A stretch of DNA of 64,000 nt, taken from Adiantum capillus-veneris (lineage: Eukaryota; Streptophyta; Polypodiopsida; Polypodiales; Pteridaceae). Shown here in pieces: positions 36,324 through 50,246 of this stretch. A model generated the notes under the pieces. The model worked only from the letters and a program-made list of their open reading frames with translations. It did no database searches and was not told the origin of the DNA. Location of the stretch: contig CM043953.1 of assembly GCA_014529385.2 (NCBI GenBank), positions 82,156,338 to 82,220,337 on the forward strand. Direction: 5' to 3'. Position numbers and translations under genes: made by a program. The first letter of the stretch is position 1. Every line of letters begins with the position of its first letter.

Positions 36324-39200
36324 TTATTAAAGTGCTTGCAGCTGAAATTCACTGCAGCTTCAAATGTAAGCTTTGCTCAGAAGCTGGCTTGAGCCACCGT
36401 TTGACACAAAATTTAATTTCATAAATAAGATTTCTCAGATTCCTAACGTAGCTATGAGTGGGAATCATAATGTTTTTTTTTTGGCCTTAATAAGGCCTTA
36501 GCAAAGCATGCAACTCTTAAGAGCAATTGTGGACCTTTGGATAAAGCTTGATGATTAGTGACACATCGCCAAGCCGATGATGGCAAACCTTTTTTCTTCC
36601 TTGGGATTAACTAAGCATCGTCTTATGTATATGTAGGCCATTGCAAGAGATAGATAGTTGACATTTGTTTACCTATTTCGAGACATTGAGTAGCGGGTTG
36701 CGCACACTTTTTCTCATCCTCTTATGTAGGCCATTGTGACATTTCACCTTGTTTTAAAATGATTCTAGCAAAAAGTACCAAAGGACTCGGTTTATTCTGT
36801 TTCACAACGTTTGGCTATCTAGTGTTTGATAGGTGACATGGTTTTGTAGGAAAGAAAAATCAGCAGAATCAAGTAGGTACCCCCATTTGATTCTTACTGT
36901 AGGGTAAACCTCACGGGCTTTAAACCTTAGGATGCAAAGGGGAAGCCAAACTTGTTACAATTTAACTCGTGAAATAAAAGGGCATGATCTAGGGTGGGGT
37001 GGATCATTTGAAGAAATTCATTAAGTAGGCTGGCAAAATGTTTTTTGTGGGATTTCATTAAAAGGGAATCTTGCATGGATACCTCTGGGTTTAAAGAGGA
37101 AAAGGCCTTGAGGGAGTTAAGTACATTTTGCTTTTACTTTTCAGAAGCTTGAAATTTATTATAGGATAGATGCTTGCTATGTTTAAGAACAGTAGTAAAA
37201 GACCAGCCCGAGTCGTGCAAGGCGCGATTAGACTGTGTGCTTGTCACAGCAAGTGGTTTACGCTGATGGTCGCAAGTCTGAGTGAGGCGGCCTGCGTTTG
37301 AATCATTCGTCTGAGGAATTTGACTTAACCGGAAGAATGGGGAGGAGGAGGATCTCCTTAATAAATCTGCGGTGATTCGCCATATTGAAAATGCTGAGTA
37401 GAGCCAGTAGGAGATGGTTTCATCTAGCTACACGCATGATCTCCATTACTAATATAAATATCTAGTAAGAAGTGCATCTAGTGGAGGGGTGTGAGAGCAT
37501 GTGCACAGTTTAGTGCATCTTAAAAGTGTCCTTAGTTATCACTGAGGGGCCCTTTTTTATATATATATTTTTAGTTTCGATGATGGCGTAGGTGGGTGAC
37601 GTACCCAATTCTATTGGTCAAATAAATATCTAATGGGGACTTTGATGAGACCATTGATCACAGGTGGGCAAAATTACAAATAGGAGTTTCTTTGTATCTG
37701 ATTCTAGACAGAAAACAGGCTCCGTGAGCTATAGCTTTCGAGGAAAAAGTTCTTTGATGGGAAAAAAAGGCCAGGCCCCAGGGGCTTGACCTTGACTATA
37801 CGCTTTCTTTTGCACAATGCTGGTATCATTGCATCCACTGTGGGAGCTTGCCACAAAAATATAACAATAAAGTTTCCATAAAATATCAATATCATTAAGA
37901 AGATCAATGAATCTTAGAAACAAGAAGCCTGATGTCAAGAGTAGATATTTCTTTCCAAACCCTAAAATAACATTTTTATGTCTTATAGTGTTACCAACCG
38001 ACAAGTGTTGACTTTCAAAGACTTTTGTCATTCACCTCTTCCCTCTCATTGCATAATTTAGTAAAGTTATCTACTCAAACTTCTTGTATTCTTCTAAACA
38101 GAGTAAGTGTTATGGAGGTCCTACAAACTTTTCAACAAGAGAAAAAAATCCACTTTTGTGTGAGGTAGTTAGAAATTTTGGAGAGGCAAATTGTTGCTCG
38201 CAAACTTGGTTTTTCTTTTTTCCAAAATAGGTTTGAAACTTGCATCTATACTGTGGTGATTACTTTGATAACTCTTTTTATTATGAGGTTATCAAGGTCT
38301 CATATTTGTATGCATTATGCGCATCAAGTCTCATAGGCAAGCAAATTTATGCTTAAGACCAAGTACTAAGCATACCCAACATGTGGAAATGATATAAAGT
38401 CACTATCCATTATTGCCATATTCACATGCTCTTTTGGACCTACATTTGGTTGGATATTTTGACACCAATGTGTCCACAAGTGGTTTTTATTTCATGATTG
38501 GACATTAATGTATTTCTTTGTCGAGCAAGAAGCAATCTACTATGACCACTTCTAGCTGTGAGACTAAGTAACTGATAGCTTTCATAACTGGAAAACTTCC
38601 CTATTTTTTGAGGAGTTGGTTTATGCCATGATTGATGTTTTAGTAGACATTGTGTTTGTAATGGAATTTTTTAACAAATTTATGATAATTATAAGGAAGA
38701 TGCATTGACATCGGAGGCAGTGAAAGGTGTGATTCAAATGGTAGAAAGAGGTCATGCATTTCCTTTGCAGGCAAGAAAGGATTTTAGACAACAAAAGGTC
38801 TACGGTAGGCTATGCCTTTGCATTCATTGGTGCACGTCCTTATTTAATACAAAAGCTGAGAATAATGATCTATCTAAGGCTAACTAATGGTATCGAAGCC
38901 AATCTCAATTCCAACCTTTCAATCACTAAGAAGGGCCAAGTTGAAACTTTGAACCAATAAAAAATGGGCTCGTGTGTATTCACACACACAAAATTGTAAC
39001 ATGGTTATAGTTGTACTTACAGGCCTCTACACCACTTAAAATTTATCTTTCTTAGCAAAAATGATGACCTCAACTATGTGTTGCACTCTTGCAATTGGTT
39101 CAACAAAGTGCTCAGAAAGAACCTAGGTTTAGTGTAATTTGAACTAAAAATCTACCTAAAAAATCTAAAGTTCAAGGTGAGAAAATTTACGCAATTTAGA
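36324..39200. other. Gene-poor stretch after EMC7
   Basis: No coding region recognised. A possible tRNA-derived SINE lies around 37205-37480: an A-box-like AGCAAGTGG near 37248 and a B-box-like GCGTTTGAATC near 37300. I could not find a partner copy or target duplication. Other open frames (for example 37704-38031 minus, 38705-38960 plus) show no convincing family words. Confidence 0.35.
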
Positions 39201-39238
39201 GAATTTTAGTGTATTGACCTTCAAATATAGACCATCCA

Positions 39239-39284
39239 CCCCCCCCCCCCCCCCCCCCCCCCCCTTCCAAAAAAAAAAAAAAAA
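39239..39284. repeat. Poly-C (26) followed by poly-A (16)
   Basis: Homopolymer runs of 26 C at 39239-39264 and 16 A at 39269-39284. Lengths in such runs are prone to sequencing error. A second, longer poly-A/poly-C junction lies at 50200-50246. Confidence 0.9.
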
Positions 39285-39630
39285 CATATGAACATATTCC
39301 AATTTTTAGAAAAATATATATTTCGAGCATTGGCTCAACACATTCCATTGCATAGTCCTTGGTGGACACTGATTGTGTAATAGAAACCTCAAATTCCATC
39401 TTATTGTCCTTGTCCACCATTAATTGTGCAATGTAGAGCTCTGTACGCACGACACTGCTTGAAATGAACCACATAAAAATTTATAGGGATAGATTGACTA
39501 TATTGAAAGGTCTTTACAATAATTTTCTCTAAATTTTATAGGGTTTATCACTTTCAAATACAAACTTTAGAGGTGGTTTTAAAAATTAGCTAGGATTTCA
39601 TCAAAACTAGGAGTGTGTGAGAGACGAGAG

Positions 39631-39633
39631 ACG

Positions 39634-39667
<34 letters not shown>
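39631..39667. repeat. GA microsatellite
   Basis: GAGAGACGAGAGACGAGAGG leads into an uninterrupted GA tract of about 15 units. Confidence 0.9.
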
Positions 39668-39671
<4 letters not shown>

Positions 39672-40189
39672 GATATACATGGATAGAGAGATAGAAATGG
39701 AGCACAATGCTAGATGTGAGATTTTTGAGCCAATCACACTTTGTGATGGAATAAAGGGGTTACAACTATCAAAATGTATAAGGTTTGATATAAAGTTTTT
39801 TCCACGTAATTCTTTTCTACTATTTCGATTCTAACCCAATATCCCTTATTCTTTGTGGTCTTTTCTCAACAAAAACTATCAACAAAAATGGCAAATCGAT
39901 CTACAATTCGATATACATTGGGAAGAGAACCACACTTTGTTCCTGGTAATGCTTCATATTTGATAATAATAAGATGATGCTAATGATAGAATGATGATGA
40001 CTCTTAATCTCATTATGAGATCCACCTTTATGGAGAGGACCTGTAATGACAAATGAGGTGGTACATCTGATGGAATATTTTGAGGTGATAAGGTATAATT
40101 TAAATCCAGATGTTCTCTTAGTTTTTGTATGGTACACAAGCTACATGCTATTAAGCGTCATTAGCATGTATATGTCTAAGGTAGGCCCC

Positions 40190-40191
40190 CC

Positions 40192-40237
<46 letters not shown>

Positions 40238-40328
40238 TCCCCCCCCTCCCCCCCCCCCCCCCCCCCCCCCCATCTCTCTCAGGTGGGTGGGGTGCGGGGG
40301 GGGGATGGGGGAGGCTATGCACACACTC

Positions 40329-40381
<53 letters not shown>

Positions 40382-40420
40382 TTTTTTTGTAGTTCTCTCT
40401 CTCTCTCTCTCTCTCTCTAT
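40190..40420. repeat. Compound microsatellite: TC, TA, C, TC, AC, CT tracts
   Basis: In order: a TC tract (about 40193-40213), TA (40214-40237), C-rich runs (40239-40270), G-rich segment (40292-40312), TC/AC tracts (40325-40380) and CT (40395-40418). Open frames across it are simple-sequence peptides, not genes. Confidence 0.92.
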
Positions 40421-41157
40421 AAACCCTCCCAACTATTTATTGAGGCTATTTTAAGCAACTTGAACAAACGTTCAAAACACAATCTATGGAACTGTGTCTA
40501 GGCAAGTGGGCTAAGAAATGGCAATATTATTAAACTTCTACACCCAAGGTTGTGTGGTGGCTGGTGTTAACTATATTTTTTTAAGGAGGAATGTCTCCAA
40601 GGCAAAAAAGCAACCATGAAGATTGGATTAGGCTAGATATGCAACTATATTACTGGCACTGGCTCAATTGCACACACATTAATTAATTAGACAAGCATAT
40701 TCATTCTTAGAGTTTTGTGAAACTAAATAGTCTCGCTCCGCTCTAGTTCTCGCATGCCCTGGGTCCCTCCTTTGCTCCAGACGCCTCGCATCATGCACCC
40801 TCTTTGGGCATGCTCCCTTGCCCTTCCCCCTGTCCGTCTCCTCGCCACTCTTTGCAGCTCTGCTTGAGGCGAGCCTCCCTAACTTGCCATGTCTACTCCT
40901 GCGTGACGTTCAGCCATGCTCTACAGCACCAAGTAGGTTTGCACACCATGCACGACCTCATCTGGCGACATCACCAAGCAATGCCGCACGAGCTCATCAG
41001 GAGGCCTTTTTCGTGTTGTTACCCTCTGAGTCGCAGTAGCTCGTCTTGCGATGCCTACTCTCCTCCTACCTCCAATATTTTGCATTGTCCGGCTTGCAGA
41101 CAAACCACATCGAGCTTCACGCTTCTCTCTCTCCACGTGGTATCCTCTCCCAAATAT
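40421..41157. other. Unannotated stretch
   Basis: From about 40735 the sequence becomes C-rich (CTCGCATCATGCACCC and similar). An open frame at 40804-41265 has no recognisable motif and runs into the MITE-like repeat, so it is not supported as a gene. Confidence 0.4.
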
Positions 41158-41493
41158 TTTCTCATAAATTCCCAAAATGCCCTTCAAATTTTCCAAAATT
41201 CTCAAAAACCCCTCATTTTGAGATTAAATTTCTCCAAATACAAAATAATCCGTGACTTTTCATAAGAAGACTGATTGTCTATCAAATACAAGATGCTAAA
41301 ACTAGAATTTGAGTTGGTTATGTAAGCTTCATCAATTTTGCGAGGTATTTAAGCACTCAGGCGGATCTCAATTGTCAAAAAGGAATAAAGGTAAAAAAAT
41401 CTTGAATAATCCAACCAACATAGATACAAGGGAAATTTTGAAATTGTAAAAGTATTTTAGAAATTTTCACAAATTAGAGGGGTATTTTAGTAA
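41158..41493. mobile_element. MITE-like element, copy 3, left end truncated
   Basis: It matches copy 1 closely from TCATAAATTCCCAAAATGCC through CTTTTCATAAGAAGACTGAT and AAGATGCTAAAACTAGAATT to the right arm CAAATTAGAGGGGTATTTTA. It lacks about 70 bases of the left inverted repeat and about 50 bases of the interior. Confidence 0.75.
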
Positions 41494-42116
41494 GGCAAGG
41501 TGAGACCATTGTCTAACGCACATTGTCCCCCTTTCCCTTTCTTTTTGCATTTCATTAAACTTTTCAGCTGATATCCCCTATTCGCTCTACTTCAATTTTA
41601 TTAAGGCGAATCTAAGGAGATTTACCTTGCCCCCCTTTTCCAAAGGAAGGGTCGTCCCGTGTGGTCCCCCTTGCAACCCCTTCCCACGCAACGTCCTCCC
41701 ATCCTGGCTGTGCTTGCGCCCTCAATTTGTGTGCCCCACCATCCCAGCAGATAGAGAGATTTTTTGCAGTGCGAAGATAGACTACCTCCCCTGCATGGTC
41801 CTCCTTCTCATCTTGTGATGCTCAAGGTTGCTCCCTCCATTCGTCTGTCTTGCCATTTCAAGAGATACAGAGATTTGCAGTAGCGAGAACATAGACTTTA
41901 GCAAGAAGCATCACTTGCCACTTGAGCTCTTTGGTAAACAACTTTTCATTGCTCACTACTGCTAGGCATTGCAAGACGGTATTAGCCTACACTAGCAACG
42001 ACGTACTCCTGGGCCGCTTCCCTTGCATCTCCCACATCACTTTCAGAAACCTTGCCAATTAGCTCGATGGCCCGAGCCTTGGGCCTCGACTCTGTCAAGG
42101 CCTCAAAAATCTATTT

Positions 42117-42178
<62 letters not shown>

Positions 42179-45100
42179 TCTCTGGCCCTGGCCCTTAGAT
42201 TATCCCTACACCATTCCCCTTGTCTGGCTCCGTAGAACGTTGCACCATATGATCGCCATACCCTGCTTCGACACACAAATTTCTACACAAGATTCCTCAA
42301 AATCTCACAATTACAAAGGAAAATTTTGGTCTCTACACATGTGCTTGCATTGCAACCTGCCTGCTCTGCTCTCCAGGCGAGTCTCCACTTGCACATCTAT
42401 CCAATCGCGCATCCACCCTTCGCACTGTAGTCCTCCACTCTGTACTTTTTGATGCTACGCCCTATGCCCTGTACCCTCCAACCTCGTGAGCTCCTAACCA
42501 GCTAATGAGATAGATAGAGAAAGAATGTTTCCTTGCTCGGTGAGTGCACACTTGAAGCATCTTTTGCCTACGGATCGTCTCACCCATTCTTGCTCATGAA
42601 CGCACTCTCCTCTGTGCCAATTGCAAACAAGGAGAAAAACAATCTCGGCTCTGAAAAGAGAGACAGCCACGTCGATTTCCTTCCCACCCAAAAAAAATAA
42701 TATTTTCGCCTTTTACTTTTGCAAGCGTTGCCTCTCTTTAGTTTTCCAAGGATCTTTTGAGATTCCATCTAATTCAAACATTGGCACTACCTACTACTCA
42801 CTTCTTCAATCCCCAAAGGCATCACCCAAGATACCCTTTAAAATAATTGAAAAAAAGATTGTTTGGACGTACTACTGCAACTATAGAGTTGTCACTTGCC
42901 AAGGGTGTGTGGCTCAATATCTATGCACTTGGGACCCAGGCCTGTAAATTGTAGGGCACCCTTTACCCATCCTAGGGAAGGGAAATTTTCAAGAGTGCCC
43001 GTCCCATGGGAAGGGTTGTTTGGCATTTCGATCTTCAAAATGAAGGGCAAAGTTTTCCCTCCCCTTCGATCAAATCTTTACCAAAATCTAAATTTTTTGC
43101 ATGTGTTTTTGAACGATTGTAACTTGTAAAGAAAATTCTAAAGTACAATGAGAAAGGGTGCACTTTTGAAACATTGCGTAGTAGTACTAAAAATCATTTT
43201 CTACAAGATACACAATGAGCAAGAGAAGTAGTAAGTTGTAAATGGAACATGCAAATACTTGGAACTTGAAATGTCCTGCAATGCAGCTGCAATGACGACA
43301 TCATATATCTTGATTTTTGTTGGGATGTGCCCTTTGCTAGAATTGCAACCATGAAGAGTCTCCTCCCGAGTTACAAACCTCCCATTTTGAGATCATGAAG
43401 TTATCGCTATCACTATTCTCTTTGTGAAGTTAGGGTAGACATCTCTTCAAACATCAGCTTCCAAGTTCCCTCTTAAGTCATTCTCGTCCCATAAGAATCA
43501 CCAACAACAAAAAATAAGATCCTCATAATATTATATAACGACATAAACTGTAGCATCCTCATAATATTATATAACAACATAAACTGTAGCATCCTAATCA
43601 TTACACATGGTGCCATCTTAAAAATGATGAAGTGATAAGTAGGGGTTCCTATAAATAGGCTTTGGGAGCATGCCTAACAAACCAGGAGGCTAGCACTATG
43701 TGAATCATGATTTGTGAAGGAGCCTTGAGGCTTGAAGGACCTTTGCAATCGTAGACTCTGGAGTCATTTGGACTCACAACCTAGAGGTTTGCCAAGGGAC
43801 TCTCGAGGGGAGCTTGCAGTTCATGGATAATGGGAGAGTGCTAGGAAATTCTAGAATCTGGAGCTTTAGTTGATCGTGAGTCTGAGCCCGTGTAAGAATC
43901 AATCAATATTTGAGAACAACTTAAAAAGATTTTGCATAGCAAATCAAATTGGGCAGCATCAAGAGTGCTTAATCTTTACTCTCTCCGTAATTTCCTTCAA
44001 TAAGGCGTTATTCAGCCATGCTTTGAGTTAATCTCTAGTGTAGTTACCTTCTCTCTTTTTCCAACCCACTAGTCTTGATTACATGGTATCCCTCAAACCT
44101 CCTCATCTCACTTGGAACTTGGATATAGAAGCTCTGTGTCAACAATTGGTGGATGAGAGAGACGAGTGACGAGACCCGTCATTCAAGCCTGATGCCTTCA
44201 TTAGAAAACTCGTGAGCGATTGAACATTCAACTCTCAAGTTCAAACTTCATATTTTGTTGCCTTTACAGTCTGCCCAACGCGTTAAAATTCCCTATATTA
44301 CAAAGTATACTTGAAATTCCCTATATTAAAAAGTACACCTTAACTTTTTTTAAGGTGTATGGCAATGCATGCTTGCACAACCTACAAAATCAGATTCTAT
44401 ACTCATTAGTGACTCTCAAAATCCATAGAACATCCTCTAGGTACAAGTCCAAAAGTTACAATGTCAAGCATTGACATGATTAATCTTTGCAAGGCATTTT
44501 GAAAGGTTGCCCTTCCCTAGGAAGGCCTTGCAAAAATATGCCCTTCCTTGGGGCAGGGCCAGTCGAACAACTTGTCCTTCCTTGGGAAGGGCTATTATAA
44601 ATTTGCCCATCATGTGCAGGGCTAGCAGCAAGGAAGGGCGAGAAGGGTTGCAATTTTCGGTCCTGTCAATGGGACCTAGTAAAGGTGCAAAATCTTGACT
44701 AGTTGATTGTGTTAAATTTTTTTCCCTTTTTATTGGAACAAAAGTGTGTCGACTCAAAAAACTGGATTACCAATGCGCACAAATTCCTTTAAAATCATTA
44801 AGGTTGGACTTAAAACACGCCTCATGAAGAGAATTCAAAATTTCATTGAATACAACCACCCACCCCGCGAGCGCATGCGGGCCACAAAAAATAAACCCCT
44901 TCATTTTTTGTGTTATGTCTACCCTAAGGCCTAGAAAAGTTTTGCTCACCTGTGACCTCACTTAACTTTGTTTGCTTTTGTAATTTAAGATGCTACTCTT
45001 TGAAGCTACCCACCTTCGGCAATTTTGGTCAAGTTGGGTGAAACGAGGCAGAGTTTGATCTAATTTTTCTTTGCTCTAATTTTTTTTGGCCTTTTCTGGG

Positions 45101-46910
45101 GACTTAGAGGGACTCCACAAGAGGAGGGGCCTCAAGGAGATGTGTTTGGATTTCCAAAATCTACTCTTTATGCATGTACATGAGCTGTAGTTGCGTCAAC
45201 TGTCCACTCAATCAAGTCTTACCTCTTACCCCCTCCTGTGTGGAGTCCCCAGTCCTGTTTCCTGGTGGCCAATAGGCCTATGGTCCATTGAGAACCATCG
45301 TTACAATTGGGAGGGCTGGTCAATGGCTCTGTGAGAAGGGCGTGAAAAGGGCTCGCTACTTGTGGCAGGGCTGCTACCTGGTGGCTACATCCCATCGAAG
45401 GTGATCACTACAATGAAACCATGATCACATCAATATCGAGGGAATGCAAACAAAAAGGTTCTTTATGCGATGGGATAGAGAGTTAATGCGTGCATTCTCT
45501 CTCTACACAACCGATTGATGACCGGTTGAATAGCGGGGTACCACCGCATGCGACAAGGCTTTCAGGGCATTATGATTAGATTGTTGACTACACAAGATAG
45601 AGAAATATGACACAGGACCTGGTCGCGTGAGGCTGTCAAGCAGCTAGCCTGCCCAGTCACCCGGTTTCCATTCACTAAATGATGGCTAAATAATTACGTG
45701 AGGAGAGCAGGTCAACTTCTCAAGCAGAAGGTGTTCAAAGGGAGGGGGTTCCCCGAGCGGGGCGGCTGCTCTGGTTTAGTGAGAATCTCACTTCACTCGA
45801 GGCGATTATTGCATATCTTGTAACTCACGAGGTCCAAACGCTGCTTACGAGGTGATGTGATTGCAGTTTCTCTCTCTAGTTTACCTGTTGGTAACCGGCT
45901 GATGAGCAAGCTCTTGCACTCATGCGACCAGGCTCACACTTTCATTGATTTGGGACTCGAACTTATGTTTGATGTAAAATGTGGTGGCCCTATAACAACC
46001 AACCCCCTCCCGTGTGGAGGCCCCCTAAGACACAAGGGAAAATGCCAACACTCATTGCATGAAATGGACAGTGACTCCCATTAAAGGCTTGGCACACACT
46101 TACTACCTTGTCTAGGCATGAGGGACACAATTATTATCTCCAAGCCGTGTCGGGGAAAAATCATTTTTTCAAATATACAAAATTCCCTTTCATGAATTTT
46201 CCAAGAGGAAATTTTAGAAAATTAGCTTTATTTTTCGGGCTTTTACACTAATTTTCTTATTTTAGGGCAGAATTGCTCCTTTTTCCCTTGCCTTCAACCG
46301 GCATTTTTTAAATTGAGAACGGCACAGTATTAACATTTTTCCCGAATACTCTCTCCAAGGTTTTGATCCCGCTATCATCAAGTCTAAGTACCTACTTGTC
46401 CAAAAGAAGGATTTTAAAATGTAAATATTGGGGAAAGTCCTTTTTCCTGAACGACATGTTTTCCTCCTTGTAAAGATGCATACCGAAGATACAAGTAGAA
46501 TTTTCCAATTTGCAAGGTATATTTTATCGGTTTTACTTCCCTTTCCTATGGTTTGCAACGGATTAATCTCCATTTCCAACTGGCTCAAGGCTAAGTTGTG
46601 ACAAACCTTTCGTAAACAACACTGATTACAAATTAAAATGGCCTTTCTTTTATACTAGTACGGTCGGTTGCCTTCGGCGGCCTCTCTCTCTCTCCCCCCT
46701 CTCTCCCTCTTTATCTCGTGCAAAGGGGCTTTTTTTAGTTTTGGACTTTAGCCTTCAGGTCGCAGATTGCGACACGTGTAAAGGGCTTCCCCTTCCGCCA
46801 TATTATGTTAGTAGCCTATTTATTGAATATTGAATCTTTCAAGTTTTGATGTATCAAAATAACGTAGAAATATAACATATATAAATAATGAATCGATGTG
46901 TAAAGCTAAT

Positions 46911-46948
<38 letters not shown>

Positions 46949-47183
46949 CATTCACATGTGAAATGTCACGGTAAAAGAGAGAGTAGAAATAAGTTCAAAC
47001 ATTGACTTAAAAACTGCATAAAATTAATAAAACAAAAAATTTATATAATCAAATGGTGCATGACATGAAAGGAAACCATCTATACTATAATAAAAGGGGG
47101 AGGGACCCCCCCCCCCCCCCACATGTGGCAGAAGTAGCATGAACCGGATGTGTGCCTTGTGCCTCCTGGCTACACAGCGCGAC

Positions 47184-47238
<55 letters not shown>

Positions 47239-48831
47239 CCACCGGCTAGACTAGTATCTATAATATTTTCACAAGTGCTCCATACCCTTTTTTTTTTGGG
47301 AAGAATCACGACAAATCCCCTAAGGATCAAGGAGGAAAAGCTAAGGCAAGTAACAAGTGGCTAACCACAACACTAAGTGGCACGGGGCATTTAATGAAGC
47401 TTGAGAGGTGGGATTGACGGAGGGTAGGAATTTGGACAGATCTCAAAGGGGATGGATGGCCCATAAAAGTCAGATGGCGTTGACTTTCTCATTCCCCAGC
47501 TAGGCATCGAACTGGCCACCTCCCATTGGCAGGTTGATGTGCTAAAACCACGCGTCCACGTGGGTTTGGTTGTCCAACCCTCCACTTCGCAGCCTGATAA
47601 AGTGAACAGACGCAGGCATAAGTGAACTTGGCCCTAAAAAGTAAACTTGATCGCCATCCAACGGATGCCCGTTGCCATGAAAATTGTGCTCATGTTGCCC
47701 TTGATCGATCCCACAGCTTGGCTTCATTCAAGACCCCATGGTCTTTAGTCCTGAGGGGTGACTAAGGAAAGAGAGTGTGATTGCTTAAAACATTCTTAAT
47801 CCCATCATGCTAATTTTTTTGAACACAAGCTAGAACATTTCACCGAGTTCACTCACATCACATTAATCATTATTTCAACTACTGTCAAAAGATCAGCATC
47901 ATTTTGGACAGCTAAATATTCAATTTGTCTCATATTCCAAAAATATTTAGAGTTAATAATTGTAGATTAACTTTAAAAAAGAAAGCAATACTCACATATA
48001 GTGAGTGGTATATTAGAAACCAAAAAAATTCAAGCCTTGCTTGGGGGCATCTACGACCACATAGGAGTCCACATAACCATTCTACATCACACAAGTCCCA
48101 TGTAAGCATGCTTTTTACATGGAAACCTGAGAAACCAATACAAAATAGATACATGAAGCCGAGCAAACCACCACCACCACCACCACAAACTCTCTCACAC
48201 TGAGTCGGAAGTGCCCAACATGGTCGACATAATGAAAAACATAGAATGAAAAAAAGAGCATCACCTTTAGAGACCACGAATCTTCACATCCTTGAGACCA
48301 TGGAGATGAAGAAGACTCTCCGCACCATAACCCCGCATCTCCAAGGCACCATCGAGAGAGACATAAGCCGATCGGATGGATTGAACCACCAAAGAGTCAT
48401 TAGACATTCCAATCAGGGCAATTGTATACTATGTTTTCAATAATACGCCATTTACAACAAAGGTCAACTAGCGTTGGGCCCTTTCTTTGGACATTGTAGA
48501 GGGTATGTTTCAAAAAACCGAAAGAGGGCATTAGGCTATTCTACTTTTTTGAAGTAATGTACAATTTTTAAATTACAAATTAGTTTTCTTTTTTACAAAT
48601 TAATATTACAGTATCTATTTTTTTCTATTGTATGTCCATCTACTTTTATTTGTATTTTTTTTAAAAAATACTTTTAACTTTTACTCAATTTATACGTTTT
48701 CTATATTCTTTTTTTTTTTAGTTTCTAAATTACAAATTTCTTTTTTCTTACTTTTTCAAGTAATATGAAGTTTATAATTACAAATTTATATTACATTGCC
48801 TATTTTTTGTTTTTTGTTTATTTTTTTGCAA
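41494..48831. other. Gene-poor region with simple repeats
   Basis: No supported gene. Contents: (GA)28 at about 42120-42175; a 36-base tandem duplication at 43519-43590; a TATAAATA box at 43650 followed by about 400 transcribed-looking bases that could be part of an unknown LTR; a TC tract at 46914-46945; poly-C at 47107-47120; GT/GA tracts at 47187-47236; CAC trinucleotides at 48167-48186; and a strongly T-rich segment at 48540-48830. Short open frames throughout are unsupported. Confidence 0.5.
43519..43590. repeat. 36-base tandem duplication
   Basis: Units 43519-43554 and 43555-43590, each beginning ATCCTCATAATATTATATAA, differ by one base. Confidence 0.92.
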
Positions 48832-49735
48832 AACTCACAACTATGAGTGAATTATATTGAGCAGCCGAAAAAATTACAAGGTTTTGTCATGCTCATGTTA
48901 AGCCATGACAACATCCAGGAATCATAATTACAATGGCTATTAGGGCAGCCACTCCTACTGATGGCCAAGGTTTGCCCCCGTCCCAGGTATTCCGTCTGCG
49001 GCGGACAACAAGGCACAAGTAGTCCTAGACCAATCCTCCGAGCGATGCATGTGCCCGAGTGCCCATATTAGCACTTTGCTTTCCTGTATAATTTCTGCGA
49101 AGCTTGCCACCTCAAATCCTCCTTCAAAAACACGGCGGTTCCTTGTTTGCCATACATTATGAAAGAAGAAGTATCTGACAATTTGAGTGTTGACGAGGAG
49201 TGCCGGACTACCTGAGTTTTTACCTCCAAAGCATAGGCCAGTCTTGAAAAAACTAATTTTCCATGTTCTCTGGACCCACTTGCATACTTTCCCTGCGAGG
49301 CCTTTTATAGCTGGGCAGTCCATGAAAAGGTGGGCCAGATCTTCATGAGTCAACCTGCACCCCAAGCATCGATCTGACCCAATCCCTCTCTCCTGAATCT
49401 TCACCCCCGTCGGTAGAGCACCCCAAATAACCTTCCATAAGAAAACCTTCATGTACTGTGGAACCTTTGGCTTCCATATGTTCTCCATTACATGCTCCCA
49501 CCTTTCCTCCGGCCATTGCTTTTTCCATAGCTTATTAAGGGGACTAGACCAATTCTTCTTTTGCATCATTGTCTGATAAATGATTTTAGTATGGGGTTTC
49601 CACAAGAGACTGCTTTCGGGCCATTTCCAGGCTTTCCAGTCCAACTCCGAGTCACAGATTGTCCTCACTAGATTGTCAAGTTCTTTCATCACTTTGTGGA
49701 CAAGCAAGACCTCCAAGCTATTGAGTTGTTACTGG
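48832..49735 (-). pseudogene. L1-type LINE remnant, C-terminal zf-RVT region
   Basis: An open frame of 253 residues (49716-48955, minus). It reads KNWSSPLNKLWKKQWPEERW, then the reverse-transcriptase zinc-binding (zf-RVT) region WKPKVPQYMKVFLWKVIWGA, LPTGVKIQERGI, CLGCRLTHEDLAHLFMDCPA (C-x2-C..H-x4-C), then WVQRTWKISFF and NTQIVRYFFFHNVWQTRNRR. This is the last part of ORF2 of plant L1 elements, after the RT. After the stop a 120-base tail ends in an A-rich run (T run at 48822-48832). The 5' part with endonuclease and RT is missing, as usual for truncated L1 insertions. Confidence 0.85.
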
Positions 49736-49932
49736 GCAATCATAAGGTCATCTTAATTAATTGTGTGCCGAATTTCTATACTTTTTTTTCTAGTGCACTA
49801 ATAATTTTTCTAAAAATTACTTTTATTTTTCTTCTTTTTTTCCATTGCACCGACATTAAAAAACTGTTATTTCTATTCTTTTCTTTTTCCATTTTACCCT
49901 TATTGATATTCAAGATAGAAAGGCTGCCAGGG

Positions 49933-49935
<3 letters not shown>

Positions 49936-49982
<47 letters not shown>

Positions 49983-50006
49983 AGGAGGAGGAGGAGGAGG
50001 AGGAGG
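49936..50006. repeat. GA microsatellite then GGA trinucleotides
   Basis: About 21 GA units followed by 8-9 GGA units. The open frames across it are simple-sequence. Confidence 0.92.
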
Positions 50007-50199
50007 GAGGAGGAGAGCCATAGACAGGCCGCCATAAGGGAAGGAGGAGGTGGCCATATGAATCAAGAGGGAGAGAGAGCAATAAGATTATACAAATTGC
50101 CATGTGAGAGCGAGAGCAAGAAAGCTTACCCAGAGTAAGAGATAGGGATAGATAAGAGTTGAAGAAGAAAGTTGATTTGCGATGGAAAACTTGCAAAGG

Positions 50200-50207
50200 A
50201 AAAAAAA

Positions 50208-50246
<39 letters not shown>
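50200..50246. repeat. Poly-A (10) then poly-C (37)
   Basis: A homopolymer junction like the one at 39239-39284 but inverted in order; the length may be inexact. Confidence 0.9.

Noticed and set aside
38705-38960. Peptide words resembling copia RNase H (KRSTVGYAFAFIGA)
   Set aside because: Only about ten residues resemble STSGY.F.F.G. No other copia domain is nearby and the rest of the frame diverges.
40046-40501. Open frames through the compound microsatellite on both strands
   Set aside because: The peptides are runs of Ser-Leu, Pro, His-Thr and Arg-Glu made by simple repeats. The same holds for frames at 9395-9773, 47024-47364, 49696-50268 and 50357-50931.
43640-44150. TATAAATA at 43650 followed by LTR-like R-U5 sequence
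   Set aside because: No TG..CA borders, partner LTR, PPT or convincing primer site could be found, so it is mentioned only inside the gene-poor region.
44460-44720. Repeated CCTTCCTTGGGAAGGGC-type palindromic words
   Set aside because: Short imperfect palindromes without constant spacing or spacers. This is not a CRISPR array, and no larger inverted structure was seen.
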